A DNA stretch of 64,000 bases from Nitrincola alkalilacustris (GTDB lineage: Bacteria; Pseudomonadota; Gammaproteobacteria; Pseudomonadales; Balneatricaceae). The stretch covers positions 1 through 64,000 of the forward strand of contig NZ_WBOM01000008.1 of NCBI RefSeq assembly GCF_008973755.1, written 5' to 3'. Shown one piece after another: positions 8,829 through 17,400 of this stretch (its first letter is position 1; every line of letters starts with the position of its first letter). Under the pieces are notes generated by a model. The model ran no database searches. It was not told the DNA's origin and saw nothing but the letters and a program-made list of their open reading frames with translations. The translations under genes were made by a program, and so were the position numbers.

Positions 8829-9692
8829 ATGACACGAAGCATGACTGCTTTTGCCCGTCAGGAGCAACAATATGAGGGTGGGACCCTGGTCTGGGAGATC
8901 CGTTCCGTCAATCATCGCTATCTGGAGTATCAGTTACGTCTGCCGGAATCGTTACGACATCTTGAAACGGCCCTGCGCGACAGGCTGCGCAAACAGCTCA
9001 GCAGGGGCAAGGTTGAATGCACGCTGCGCTTGCATACCGAGCAGACACAGCAGTCACTGGATATTGACGCGGCGCTGGCCGCTGAAGTGATCAGCGCCGC
9101 GGAAAAAGTCAGGGCACTGTTGCCGCAGCCGGGTAGCCTGGACATCATGGATGTTTTACGCTGGCCCGGCGTCATGAAAGAGGCTCAGCCGGATATCGAG
9201 CAACTCTCGAAAACCTCATTGGCACTGTTCGACAAGGCGCTGCAGGATCTGATCACCGGTCGTGAACGTGAAGGCACCGAGCTGCAACAGATGATCCGCC
9301 AGCGCCTGGATATGATCAGCCAGATAGTGGCTGAGGTTCGACAACTGATGCCCGAGATTCTGAATAACCAGGCGCAGATGCTGCGTAATCGTCTCGCTGA
9401 GCTGAAGTCCGATCTTGATCCCGCGCGGCTGGAGCAGGAGCTGGTTCTGCTGGCACAGAAAGCCGATGTTGCCGAGGAGCTGGACCGGCTGGAAACCCAT
9501 GTGCAGGAGGTCGGCCGAGTGATGAAGGATAAAGCCTCGGTCGGGCGCCGTCTGGATTTCCTGATGCAGGAGCTGAACCGTGAAGCAAATACCCTGTCAT
9601 CGAAATCGATCGTGGTAGCCACCACCCAGCGGGCGGTGGAGCTGAAGGTGCTGATTGAGCAGATGCGGGAGCAGATTCAGAATATCGAATAA
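8829..9692 (+). CDS. yicC: YicC family endoribonuclease-like protein
   Basis: 287 residues beginning MTRSMTAFARQEQQ, the typical N-terminus of the YicC/YloC family. The C-terminal DUF1732 block is complete (DVAEELDRLETHV and GRRLDFLMQELNREANTLSSKS). YicC proteins are reported RNases acting on small or structured RNAs. The ATG at 8829 is chosen over an upstream in-frame ATG at 8787 because it gives the family N-terminus. It is divergent from rph with a ~100-bp shared promoter region. Confidence 0.93.
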   Translation: MTRSMTAFARQEQQYEGGTLVWEIRSVNHRYLEYQLRLPESLRHLETALRDRLRKQLSRGKVECTLRLHTEQTQQSLDIDAALAAEVISAAEKVRALLPQPGSLDIMDVLRWPGVMKEAQPDIEQLSKTSLALFDKALQDLITGREREGTELQQMIRQRLDMISQIVAEVRQLMPEILNNQAQMLRNRLAELKSDLDPARLEQELVLLAQKADVAEELDRLETHVQEVGRVMKDKASVGRRLDFLMQELNREANTLSSKSIVVATTQRAVELKVLIEQMREQIQNIE

Positions 9693-9740
9693 GTTTTCTA
9701 CCCGCCAAAACAAGGGCAGCTGTTCGCTGAAGTATGGGGT

Positions 9741-10579
9741 TTAGAGTAAATCGCTATTCTCTTTTCTGCGCTGATCTAAGATTTTTTGAATAGCACTCAG
9801 AGTGGTTTTTTTAATATCTTGATCTCTTGCAAGATTTGAAAAATCACCGAGCGCATCAACGACTTCGTGAATACTCTGCCTCGCTTCACTCCAGGATGCG
9901 AAACCCGCGCTGACAGCCAGTTCTTACTGTGATCGTCCTGGTTAGCGGCGAACAGATTAAACACCGCTCGACGAAATTGCAGTTGGCCAACACTCGGCGC
10001 TTTGCATAATTGCCGACTGGCTTTAATCAGGTCAACATAATCTAGACTTGTCGTACGAAAATCCGCATCTAATAAGCCACAGGCACTGTGCATGTGCAGC
10101 CGTCCGGGCATTACCATTTTGGTGTTGGGTTTTCTGGCATCATGCTCAACAGGAAGATAATCAAAGCGCTTTACGGCCAGCCAGGCAAGGGCACCACTTT
10201 GCTTGCTCTTATGTTGGGCTGCCGGGATCAGTTGCCAGGATGGTGGCTGGCAATTGGCTTGCGCTGCCATTTGTAAATAAACCGCTTCACAAAGCCCCTC
10301 CTCATGACCAAGTGCCAGATTCCTGGAAGTAAATTTCACCAACCAGGCTTCGTCTTCAGGTTCTGCATAGGTGCGGCACTGCTCCAGGTTGCCTGCACTC
10401 ATAAACACTTGGGCTTTTGGTCTGGCACCACCAGAACTGCCAACCGCGACCAAGGTTGCGAGAACTTCCTGTGTTTGACCATCCAGTTCGTCAGTAAGGG
10501 ACTTATCAAATAGGGTTTGGGCTTCAAAACCCAGTTGATAAAGTCCGGCTGATGATAAGCTTTTGAATAGGTTTAAAAC
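9741..10579 (-). pseudogene. Decayed HipA-family toxin kinase
   Basis: Minus-strand remains of a HipA serine/threonine kinase, normally ~420-440 residues. One open stretch keeps GSSGGARPKAQV, WLVKF, GALAWLAVKRFDYLP, RLHMHSACGLL and the kinase motif NQDDHSKN. Right after DDHSKNW the reading frame runs out, but another frame restores a HipA-like tail (from AGFASWSEARQSIHE) down to a stop at 9741-9743. About 80-100 residues expected between these parts are missing, so there is an internal deletion plus a frameshift. The N-terminal subdomain is also lost: upstream of ~10579 the frame is closed by TGA. No hipB antitoxin is seen. Loss of kinase function is inferred. Confidence 0.8.
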
Positions 10580-10731
10580 TCACCTTTCAGCACCTCATCA
10601 ATCGTTGTGGGCATGGACTCGGTAGCGCGTGAATTTTTTCCTGAAAAATTCATTAGACTAAAGTGTATGCGCGGGGTTGGTTTGTTAAGTTGTCTTACTT
10701 TCATAACCAGCTCCCTCAGGTACCCGACACC

Positions 10732-11157
10732 GTGAGCACGTCCAATCAGATCCACCTGTTACAGCGCTACCAGCAGCACGAGCAGACAATCCATTTATTG
10801 ATGGAATCGATGATGACCCGTCTGAACGTCCGGGAGCTGATTTTCGATCGGAGCGCTCAACTGCAGACTGTCGAGCATCTCAGCCGTGCTTATCCTTTCG
10901 TTGAGCTGATGTACAGCCTGGACTCAAAGGGAGTTCAGCGCATGGATTCCGCCTATGCCCCGAATGTCAGTTAACGCAAACGGCGTTCTCTGGGCCAGGG
11001 CAGTGATCGCAGTAGCCGCCCTTATGTTGTGGCGAGCAGCATCGCGGGTACCGAGTTGATAGGTGCGGTCTGGATGTCGATGGCAGCAGTTGCGATGCTG
11101 GCAGGCCTGGGTGTTTATCTCTATCTGAGTCGTGAACCTGACAGCGTTAGAACCTGA
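10732..11157 (+). pseudogene. Sensor-like membrane protein gene interrupted by an in-frame stop
   Basis: Starting at GTG 10732, 80 codons encode a helical segment and a sensor-like stretch (LSRAYPFVELMYSLDSKGVQ), then TAA at 10972-10974. The same frame continues for 60 codons (SLGQGSDRSSRPYVVASS, then a transmembrane helix near AAVAMLAGLGVYLYL) to TGA at 11155. The two halves look like one PDC/Cache-like sensor protein whose middle is short, so it also seems to have lost a segment before the membrane helix. The family assignment is tentative. It lies next to the decayed hipA, which supports a degrading accessory patch. Confidence 0.55.
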
Positions 11158-11182
11158 CGTCAGGTATCCTCAGCACTGAGCA

Positions 11183-11518
11183 TTATCTGCGATACAGCAC
11201 CTTGATAAGGTGGAAGCCGAAGCGGGTTTTTATCGGTCCTCTCAGGCCTGTTGCAGGGCCTGAGAATACCGCCTTGTCGAAGGCTGCCACCATATCACCG
11301 CGACGAAACTCTCCCAGATCTCCGCCGCGCTTCTTGGATGGGCAGGTTGAATGAGCACGTGCCAGTTTTCCGAAGTCGTCCCCTTTTTTCAGTTTTTCCA
11401 GAAGGGCCAGTGCCAGGCTTTCCTCCTTGACAAGGATATGCAGCGCGCTGGCATGGGTCTCTACCTTGCGGCTTTGAGAGGGGCTTCTGGTTGGTCGAAC
11501 TGAACGGTTTTCAGGCAT
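11183..11518 (-). CDS. ppiC: Parvulin-type peptidyl-prolyl isomerase
   Basis: A single-domain parvulin of 111 residues. [47 protein letters not shown] and [11 protein letters not shown] cover the whole PPIC fold. It lacks a signal peptide and has a ~20-residue basic N-terminal extension, so it should act in the cytosol. The ATG at 11518 is chosen. An open frame extends upstream into the neighbouring flavoprotein gene, but that extension has no family similarity. It is on the same strand as, and 76 bp after, the flavoreductase gene. Confidence 0.88.
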   Translation of the reverse strand: MPENRSVRPTRSPSQSRKVETHASALHILVKEESLALALLEKLKKGDDFGKLARAHSTCPSKKRGGDLGEFRRGDMVAAFDKAVFSGPATGLRGPIKTRFGFHLIKVLYRR

Positions 11519-11594
11519 GGGCTTACTCGTAAGGTCAGGATCTTTGTCGAATAGTATTATTATAGAGTAGAACGCGCCTGCCATGGGATCTGCT

Positions 11595-13448
11595 TCAATA
11601 CAGGTCAGTATGCAGCCGGGCAATAAGCAGATCCCGGTCCAGCAGCACTTCCAAAGTGCCCAACACCGACTCGCCAAAACCCTCGCGACTGCCACACACG
11701 AAGATGTGGGCTCCGTGCTCCTCAACCCATTCAAGCAGTGTTACGCTCAGCTGTGCGAGTCTGTCCTGCACATATTCGTTATCATCGCGTGACCAGACGC
11801 AGTCGAGCCGAGTCAGTACACCCAACTGCTGAAAATGCTCCAGCCGTTCGGCAAAATAAGCATCCTGCGCTTTGTACTGCTCGCCAAACAGAAGCCAGTT
11901 GGGTGTTGTTGCGCGCCAGGACTGCTTTTGTTGCAGAAACCCCATAAACGGCGCAAGGCCCGTGCCGGCACTAATCATGATCAAAGGAACATCTCCCGGG
12001 AGGTGGAAGGTCGCATGGGTGCGAACACTGGCTTCAATCTGGTCCCCCACTTTAAGCCCACACAGATAGCCGGATGCATGGCCGATACTATGATCCTGAC
12101 GCAGATGACGGCGCACCAGCAGATCAAGATGATCAGCCTGGCAGGATGCAATGGAGTAGAGACGCTCATGTATCGGTTTCAGTTGATCCACCAGCGCCTG
12201 GGGGCTGTCTGCCTGCTCATCGATCCACTCCAGCGTCTGCAGCAGCTCCAGCAGTGTTCGGGCTTCGTTCTGATAGCGCACCGTCTCATGTGCAGACCAA
12301 CCGAGTTGCGCCAGGCGCTGCTCGATCTGTTCAGGTTGGATGTGTGGTTTGACGGCCAGCAGATCTCCCGCCTGATAGTGTGTACCCGCTTTGAACAGGC
12401 GAAGATGATGTGCGTGGCGATGTGTTTGCTCAGGGTTGAGGCATCGGTTTTCCATCACGGTCAGCACCTCGTACGGCATCGCCTGAGGAGATGACACCTG
12501 TCCGAAAGCGGTCGAGACATGCTGCCACCAGTGGTTCACGGCACCCATGTCCATCCTGTCGACCTCAACAGTGGGGACAAAACTCTGCAGACCCTTGCTT
12601 TGCAATAGCTTGTAGAGATGATGGCCGAAGGCACAGAAGGACTGATAATGACGATCACCCAGGGCAAGAATGCTGAATCTGGGTTGTCCCGGCAGGGAGG
12701 GCTCTGCTTGCAGTGCTTTGATAAACCGGTTTGCACTGTCGGGGGCTTGTCCATCCCCTTGGGTACTGACAACGAACAGGACCTGATCATACTGGCTCAG
12801 ACAGGCTGGTGTCAGTCGGGACAGGCAGCGCAGGTCGAGGGCGTGGTTGGCAGAGCGGTGCAGTTGTTGTGCCAGTTGCATGGCGCTGCCGGTCTGGCTG
12901 GCATACGCGATCAGACTGTTACGGTTGGTGGCACTGGGGCGCATGGCAAGTGCACGGTTGATCAGCAGTGTGCAAAGCAGTAATACGCTCAGCTTTACCA
13001 GCTCCAGCAGTGGCTGTGAGACCCCATGCGTGAGCAGATAGGGAAGTTCTGCACTGAACAGCATGACGCATAGAACGATGCCAAATACGAGGTGCCAGCG
13101 ATAGCGTTGCCGATCTTGCAGAGCCAGAAAGATCGTTGCAGAGAGTAGTGTTGCCATACCAGTCCACAGAGTCAGGAGCAGACTTCGAATCACCATCACT
13201 TCTGGTTGCGTGAACAGGTGTGTGATGGACTGCTCCTGACCACTGATAATCTGCCCGGGTTGCAGAGCCAGCCATTGCTGACCAAACATCAGCACGGAAT
13301 TGAGGCCGGGCTGAGTGGCGAACGGCAGGCTCAGTCGTGTTTCGCTGAGGAGTAACAGGAGCAGACCATTCAGGAAAATGCCTGACACCAGCATAAAGAT
13401 GGCGATGCGTGCCAGATGGTCGGCTGTAAACGTTGCAAATTTCTGCAC
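11595..13448 (-). CDS. Membrane-anchored CysJ-like flavoreductase (PiuB-type ferric reductase half)
   Basis: 617 residues with about four N-terminal membrane segments (roughly 12-35, 85-108, 118-138, 145-168). A flavodoxin-like FMN domain (~178-320) has a SQTG phosphate loop. An FAD-binding domain follows (RLYSIAS near 440), then an NADPH domain ending in [13 protein letters not shown]. It should pass electrons from NADPH through FAD and FMN to a membrane acceptor. Given the divergent PepSY-type protein, TonB receptor and piuC, reduction of siderophore-bound iron is the likely job. In Pseudomonas, PiuB joins PepSY and flavoreductase parts in one chain; here they are separate genes. The start codon is GTG. 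Fur-box-like sites lie upstream. Confidence 0.82.
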   Translation of the reverse strand: MQKFATFTADHLARIAIFMLVSGIFLNGLLLLLLSETRLSLPFATQPGLNSVLMFGQQWLALQPGQIISGQEQSITHLFTQPEVMVIRSLLLTLWTGMATLLSATIFLALQDRQRYRWHLVFGIVLCVMLFSAELPYLLTHGVSQPLLELVKLSVLLLCTLLINRALAMRPSATNRNSLIAYASQTGSAMQLAQQLHRSANHALDLRCLSRLTPACLSQYDQVLFVVSTQGDGQAPDSANRFIKALQAEPSLPGQPRFSILALGDRHYQSFCAFGHHLYKLLQSKGLQSFVPTVEVDRMDMGAVNHWWQHVSTAFGQVSSPQAMPYEVLTVMENRCLNPEQTHRHAHHLRLFKAGTHYQAGDLLAVKPHIQPEQIEQRLAQLGWSAHETVRYQNEARTLLELLQTLEWIDEQADSPQALVDQLKPIHERLYSIASCQADHLDLLVRRHLRQDHSIGHASGYLCGLKVGDQIEASVRTHATFHLPGDVPLIMISAGTGLAPFMGFLQQKQSWRATTPNWLLFGEQYKAQDAYFAERLEHFQQLGVLTRLDCVWSRDDNEYVQDRLAQLSVTLLEWVEEHGAHIFVCGSREGFGESVLGTLEVLLDRDLLIARLHTDLY

Positions 13449-13468
13449 AATGGTACCGAATATAATAG

Positions 13469-13483
13469 TGAGAATGATTCGTA
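13469..13483. promoter_or_regulatory. Fur-box-like site, divergent promoter region
   Basis: TGAGAATGATTCGTA fits the 7-1-7 Fur consensus (TGATAAT-N-ATTATCA) in about 10 of 14 positions. It lies in the 105-bp region between the divergent flavoreductase and PepSY-type genes. A TATAAT-like element is at 13461-13466. It could repress both genes when iron is plentiful. Confidence 0.5.
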
Positions 13484-13541
13484 TTATATTGACATTACCG
13501 GCGGGATGCGAGCATCATATGCGAAATTTCACATAGATTAT

Positions 13542-13556
13542 TGATAATCATTCATG
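13542..13556. promoter_or_regulatory. Fur-box-like half site at the PepSY-type gene start
   Basis: TGATAATCATTCATG has a perfect left Fur heptamer (TGATAAT) plus ATT of the right half. It overlaps the ATG at 13554, a position where a repressor would block transcription or translation start. Confidence 0.45.
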
Positions 13557-14156
13557 AATTCTACGTCAGGCCCCGTCAACCGCTGGATGCGCTGGTTACA
13601 TATCTACAGCGCCGTTCCGGTGTTGATCTCTATGATTTTTTTTGCCGTGACCGGTTTTTTTCTGAATCATCCTGACTGGTCACCAGGGCAGACCAGAGCA
13701 CATGAGTTGTCCCTGATCTTGCCTGATGAGCTTGCCAGTATCGACTGGCAGGCGAGCCCATCGATATTCACGCTGGGCGTGCTGCAGTGGCTTGACAGGG
13801 AGCAGGGGATCCGTGGCGTCAAGATGGAGGTTGAGTGGGAGGATGATGAGTTGCTGATCATCACTCTGGAAGGACCGAGCACCACCCAGACGGTTGAAGT
13901 GTTACCGGATGAGGGCGAGGTGGAGGTTTTCGCACTTTCGTTACCGCTGATGGCGATGCTGAATAACCTGCATCGTGGTAAGCAGGTCAGTGATATCTGG
14001 CGACTGTTCTCAGACCTGTCTGCCATATTCATGTTGGTTTTCTGCCTGACCGGTCTGTGGCTGGTGTGTGTAAACAGGATGCAGAGAGTGACAGCCGGAT
14101 CGTGGGTCGCTATCGGTGGGGGCCTGTTTTTTGTGATTGTTTATCTTATGCACTGA
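13554..14156 (+). CDS. PepSY-associated transmembrane protein of the iron locus
   Basis: A 200-residue inner-membrane protein. An N-terminal membrane helix (WLHIYSAVPVLISMIFFAVTGFFLNHP) matches the first helix of PepSY_TM proteins, with His in RWLHIYS. A periplasmic segment of ~105 residues follows, then two C-terminal helices (IFMLVFCLTGLWLVC and the last ~20 residues). The pattern is that of the short PepSY-associated proteins, and of the N-terminal part of PiuB-like ferric reductases. It probably forms the membrane electron path with the divergent flavoreductase, which is inference. Confidence 0.75.
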   Translation: MNSTSGPVNRWMRWLHIYSAVPVLISMIFFAVTGFFLNHPDWSPGQTRAHELSLILPDELASIDWQASPSIFTLGVLQWLDREQGIRGVKMEVEWEDDELLIITLEGPSTTQTVEVLPDEGEVEVFALSLPLMAMLNNLHRGKQVSDIWRLFSDLSAIFMLVFCLTGLWLVCVNRMQRVTAGSWVAIGGGLFFVIVYLMH

Positions 14157-14224
14157 TAGAGCGTAAGCCTGCACCTTGGCAGGATAGCGTTAATCTACTA
14201 TTCGAGGAGATTACGATAATAAAA

Positions 14225-14239
14225 TGATAATCATTAGTC
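14225..14239 (+). promoter_or_regulatory. Fur-box-like site upstream of the TonB receptor
   Basis: TGATAATCATTAGTC, preceded by GATAATAAAA, carries two GATAAT-type hexamers and a perfect left heptamer of the Fur consensus. It lies ~100 bp before the receptor ATG in an AT-rich 184-bp gap. Iron-responsive repression by Fur is the natural reading. The long leader after it also has the word AAGTAAAC twice, 15 bp apart. Confidence 0.6.
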
Positions 14240-14340
14240 TTAGTTTTAAGAATTAATACTGATCCAGGTAATGAAACCTAACTGAAGTAAACCCAACACA
14301 AGTAAACAAACTCAAGAAATTTCAAAGGAAAGAAATTCAC

Positions 14341-16563
14341 ATGTCCCTTCATTCAGATCACCCTCGTGCGATACCCAAACTGAACCCTCTGGCTGTTGCG
14401 ATAGCGTCAGCACTGGCATTCATGGTGACTCAGTCACACGCTCAGTCCGACAGTATTCATCTGCCTGAGCTGGAAATATCGGGTCAGGTCGAGCAGAGCT
14501 ACAACGTCGAGAAGCCTTCCAGTGTCCGATTCACACAGGACCTGGTAGATACACCCAAAACCATCACGGTAGTAAACGAAGCGCTGCTGCAGGATCAGGG
14601 CGTGACCAGTCTGCAGGATGCGTTGCGAAATGTATCCGGGGTTTCTACCTTTGGTGCCGGTGAGGGCGGCGGCGGTCATGTCACTACCGGCGATACCATC
14701 ACCATTCGTGGCTTTGATGTGAATGGTAGCATCTATGCTGACGGCATCCGGGATGTTGCCGGTTACAGTCGTGATCTCTTCAATACCGAGCAGATCGAGG
14801 TGGCTAAGGGTTCTGCAGGTAGTCTGTTTGGTAAGGGCTCGGCAGGAGGGAGTGTGAATCTGGTCACCAAGAGTGCCCAAACCGATGAGGATATGAATGC
14901 TTTCTCAATCGCCTATGATCAGGGGCAGCTTGGGCGACTCACGGGTGATATCAACAGAGTGCTGTCAGATAACAGCGCACTGCGTCTGAACCTGCTGGCG
15001 CAAAAGGGAGGAGACTACTGGGATAATGGTGAAGAGGATTATCAGACGCTTGCAATTGCACCTTCCTATTTCATGCAGCTGAGTGAACAGACTGATCTCA
15101 CGCTTAATCTGTTCCACATGCGACAGGATAATACGCCGGTTCTGGGTCTTCCTTTCGTCAACGATGTGGCGGCTGAGCAGTTGAACATTCCGGCGGGCCC
15201 GATTGCAGATCAATACTGGGACAACTACTACGGTGTGAAAGGACGTGACTTTGAGAAGGTCGATGTGACGACCCTGACCGCTGTCGTTAATCACCAGATG
15301 AGTGATGCCTGGCGTTTGCGTAGTCAGACACGGGTAGGAAAAAACGAGCGTCAGGCGATGACATCACGTCCTGCATTGCATAATACCGGAACCCGTAACG
15401 ATCCTGTTTACGACGGCAGTGTGAACCTGTCATCCGCTCTATCTGAGTTCAGCGAGAATAAACTGTTCGTCACGCAGTTGGATGCAATCGGCGAGATCCA
15501 CACCGGCAGTATCAAGCATGACCTGGTTGTGGGTGCCGAACTATACCGTGAAAACAGTAAAACACCCGGTATTAATACCTCGGGTTTGGACTTGTCATCA
15601 GAGACGGTTGACCTGTTCAATCCCGCATTGGTGACGGCCAGTGGGCGTTGGCATAAGGATGGCTACACCTCCGATACAACAGCCAAAGGCCTGGCGACCT
15701 ACCTGATCAATACCACCACTTTGAATGAATCGTGGCAGGTCAGTGGTGGCCTGCGCTATGAAGATTTTGATGCGAAAGGCTATAAAACATCCCGTGATGA
15801 AAAGGTGCATGCGCGAACCCGGTCTGATCTGATAAGTTGGCAGGCGGGTATCAACTACAAACCGGCTCAGAATGGCAGTATTTATGCCTCTATCTCCAAC
15901 TCTCAGGAGCCCAACGCCACCAATCTGGTTCTGCAGGGCAACGCGACGACTATAGATACCTATGCCAGACTGGATCCGTTGGAATCAGTGACCAAGGAGA
16001 TTGGCACCAAATGGATGCTGCTGGATGAACGGCTGCTGCTGGGAGCTGCCGTATTTGAGACCACCAAGGATGTCTACGATACGGTTGGTGATGTGATCAC
16101 CACCTCCGGCCAGCAACGTAATCGCGGACTGGAACTCAGTGCGACCGGCCGTCTGACTGATCAGATCAATATGATTGCGACCTATACCAGGCAGAATGGC
16201 AAAGTGACTGAAGATGCGCCGAGCTCTTCGGGTGCAACGGCTGAAGGTAATGGGCTGACAGCCGCGCCGGATAACTCTGCCAGCCTGTGGCTGACCTACA
16301 CGACGGGCCCGCTGGTGCTGGGTGCAGGAGCTGAGTACAACAGCGGTAACACTTTCTGGCGCCAGCAACGGGCGTTTTATGAAACAGGCAGTGTCACACT
16401 GGTGAATGCGATGGCTAACTATACCTTCACCGATCAGCTTTCTGCTCAGTTGAATATCAGCAATCTCACCGATGAACATTACGTCACGGACTACAGTGCT
16501 CGAGGCCATTTCAGGCCGGGCAATCCGCGTAATGTCAGGCTGAGCATGACCTACAACTTCTAA
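14341..16563 (+). CDS. piuA: TonB-dependent siderophore receptor (PiuA/Fiu-like)
   Basis: A 740-residue outer-membrane receptor. A signal peptide (~1-35, ending SHAQS) precedes the plug domain (SLQDALRNVSGV, ITIRGFD, and GSAGSLFGKGSAGGSVNLVTK at ~160-180), then a 22-strand barrel ending in a terminal aromatic (TYNF). Length and plug signature match catecholate receptors such as Fiu and PiuA. The neighbour PiuC and the flavoreductase/PepSY pair support that subgroup. The natural ligand cannot be read from sequence. Upstream Fur-box-like elements suggest iron-starvation expression, and a strong terminator follows. Confidence 0.88.
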   Translation: MSLHSDHPRAIPKLNPLAVAIASALAFMVTQSHAQSDSIHLPELEISGQVEQSYNVEKPSSVRFTQDLVDTPKTITVVNEALLQDQGVTSLQDALRNVSGVSTFGAGEGGGGHVTTGDTITIRGFDVNGSIYADGIRDVAGYSRDLFNTEQIEVAKGSAGSLFGKGSAGGSVNLVTKSAQTDEDMNAFSIAYDQGQLGRLTGDINRVLSDNSALRLNLLAQKGGDYWDNGEEDYQTLAIAPSYFMQLSEQTDLTLNLFHMRQDNTPVLGLPFVNDVAAEQLNIPAGPIADQYWDNYYGVKGRDFEKVDVTTLTAVVNHQMSDAWRLRSQTRVGKNERQAMTSRPALHNTGTRNDPVYDGSVNLSSALSEFSENKLFVTQLDAIGEIHTGSIKHDLVVGAELYRENSKTPGINTSGLDLSSETVDLFNPALVTASGRWHKDGYTSDTTAKGLATYLINTTTLNESWQVSGGLRYEDFDAKGYKTSRDEKVHARTRSDLISWQAGINYKPAQNGSIYASISNSQEPNATNLVLQGNATTIDTYARLDPLESVTKEIGTKWMLLDERLLLGAAVFETTKDVYDTVGDVITTSGQQRNRGLELSATGRLTDQINMIATYTRQNGKVTEDAPSSSGATAEGNGLTAAPDNSASLWLTYTTGPLVLGAGAEYNSGNTFWRQQRAFYETGSVTLVNAMANYTFTDQLSAQLNISNLTDEHYVTDYSARGHFRPGNPRNVRLSMTYNF

Positions 16564-16578
16564 GCCTGCTGTTTAACC

Positions 16579-16607
16579 GGCCCTGCCTCAGTGCAGGGCC
16601 ATTTTTG
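16579..16607 (+). terminator. Terminator after the TonB receptor gene
   Basis: An 8-bp GC-rich stem (GGCCCTGC / GCAGGGCC) with a 6-nt loop is followed by ATTTTTG. It should end most receptor transcripts and leave piuC partly independent. Confidence 0.8.
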
Positions 16608-16654
16608 TTATATCAGTGCCAGGATAGCGTCATATAGAACGGGAGTAGATACTT

Positions 16655-17353
16655 ATGTTGCTGCATTTGAAGCAAATTCTGAGCCCGGTACAGGTCAGGG
16701 AGATCCGCACGGCACTCCAGGCATCGGACTGGCAGGATGGCAAGCTGACTGCTGGCCATGCGGCGCGTCAGCAAAAGAGCAACTTACAGCTGGATGAACG
16801 CTCACCACTGGCGGTTGAGTTAGGTAACGCTCTTTTGCAAATACTGGGTGGGCGTGAGGATTTCATGGCCGCGGCCTTACCGGCCAAAATTTATCCGCCC
16901 ATGTTCAATTGCTACTGCGATGGTGGTGAGTTCGGATATCACATCGATAACGCGATCCGGCAGGTGCCGGGAACGCCGGTCAAGATTCGTACTGATCTGT
17001 CAATGACACTGTTTCTCAGCAAACCTCAGGATTACGAAGGTGGGGAGCTGGTTATTGAGGATACATTTGGAACACAATGTATAAAGCTCGCGGCCGGAGA
17101 CATGGTTTTGTACCCCTCCAGTAGTCTGCATCGAGTGACGCCTGTAACAAAAGGGCAGCGGATCAGCGCTTTCTTCTGGTTGCAGAGCCTGGTGCGGGAT
17201 AATGAGCAGCGGCGCACGCTCTATCAACTGGATCAGAGCATTCAGGGCTTACGACGTAACCGGATAGAGGATGCTCAGGCAGACGCTGAGCATATCGAAC
17301 GCCTGATCGGTGTGTATCACAACCTGCTGCGCCAGTGGAGTCAGACCAACTAG
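16655..17353 (+). CDS. piuC: Fe(II)/2-oxoglutarate dioxygenase PiuC (PKHD-type hydroxylase)
   Basis: 232 residues of the YbiX/PiuC family. The iron facial triad is seen as H-x-D in GYHIDNAIR and a distal His in SSSLHRVTPV, with a 2-oxoglutarate-binding Arg in the following GQRISAFFW. Homologues sit beside PiuA/Fiu-type receptors, as here, and are induced by iron starvation. Their substrate is unknown. The ATG at 16655 follows CGGGAGTAG, a good ribosome site. The convergent dehydrogenase gene begins 22 bp after the stop. Confidence 0.92.
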   Translation: MLLHLKQILSPVQVREIRTALQASDWQDGKLTAGHAARQQKSNLQLDERSPLAVELGNALLQILGGREDFMAAALPAKIYPPMFNCYCDGGEFGYHIDNAIRQVPGTPVKIRTDLSMTLFLSKPQDYEGGELVIEDTFGTQCIKLAAGDMVLYPSSSLHRVTPVTKGQRISAFFWLQSLVRDNEQRRTLYQLDQSIQGLRRNRIEDAQADAEHIERLIGVYHNLLRQWSQTN

Positions 17354-17360
17354 CGCCAGG

Positions 17361-17400
17361 CACTCTCAGGCGCTCTCAGTCAGATAGAGGCAGATAGAGG
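17361..17400 (-). repeat. 10-bp tandem repeats at the hydroxy-acid dehydrogenase 3' end
   Basis: CAGATAGAGG occurs twice in tandem (17381-17390, 17391-17400) inside the last codons of the gene. CACTCTCAGG / CGCTCTCAGT (17361-17380) form a second, imperfect pair over the stop codon (17376-17378). The first pair duplicates a C-terminal LYLP-like stretch of the protein. Confidence 0.7.

Noticed and set aside
10573-10755. 60-codon minus-strand open frame as an intact antitoxin gene
   Set aside because: It does not resemble a HipB-type DNA-binding protein and has no clear start; it is better read as debris next to the decayed hipA.
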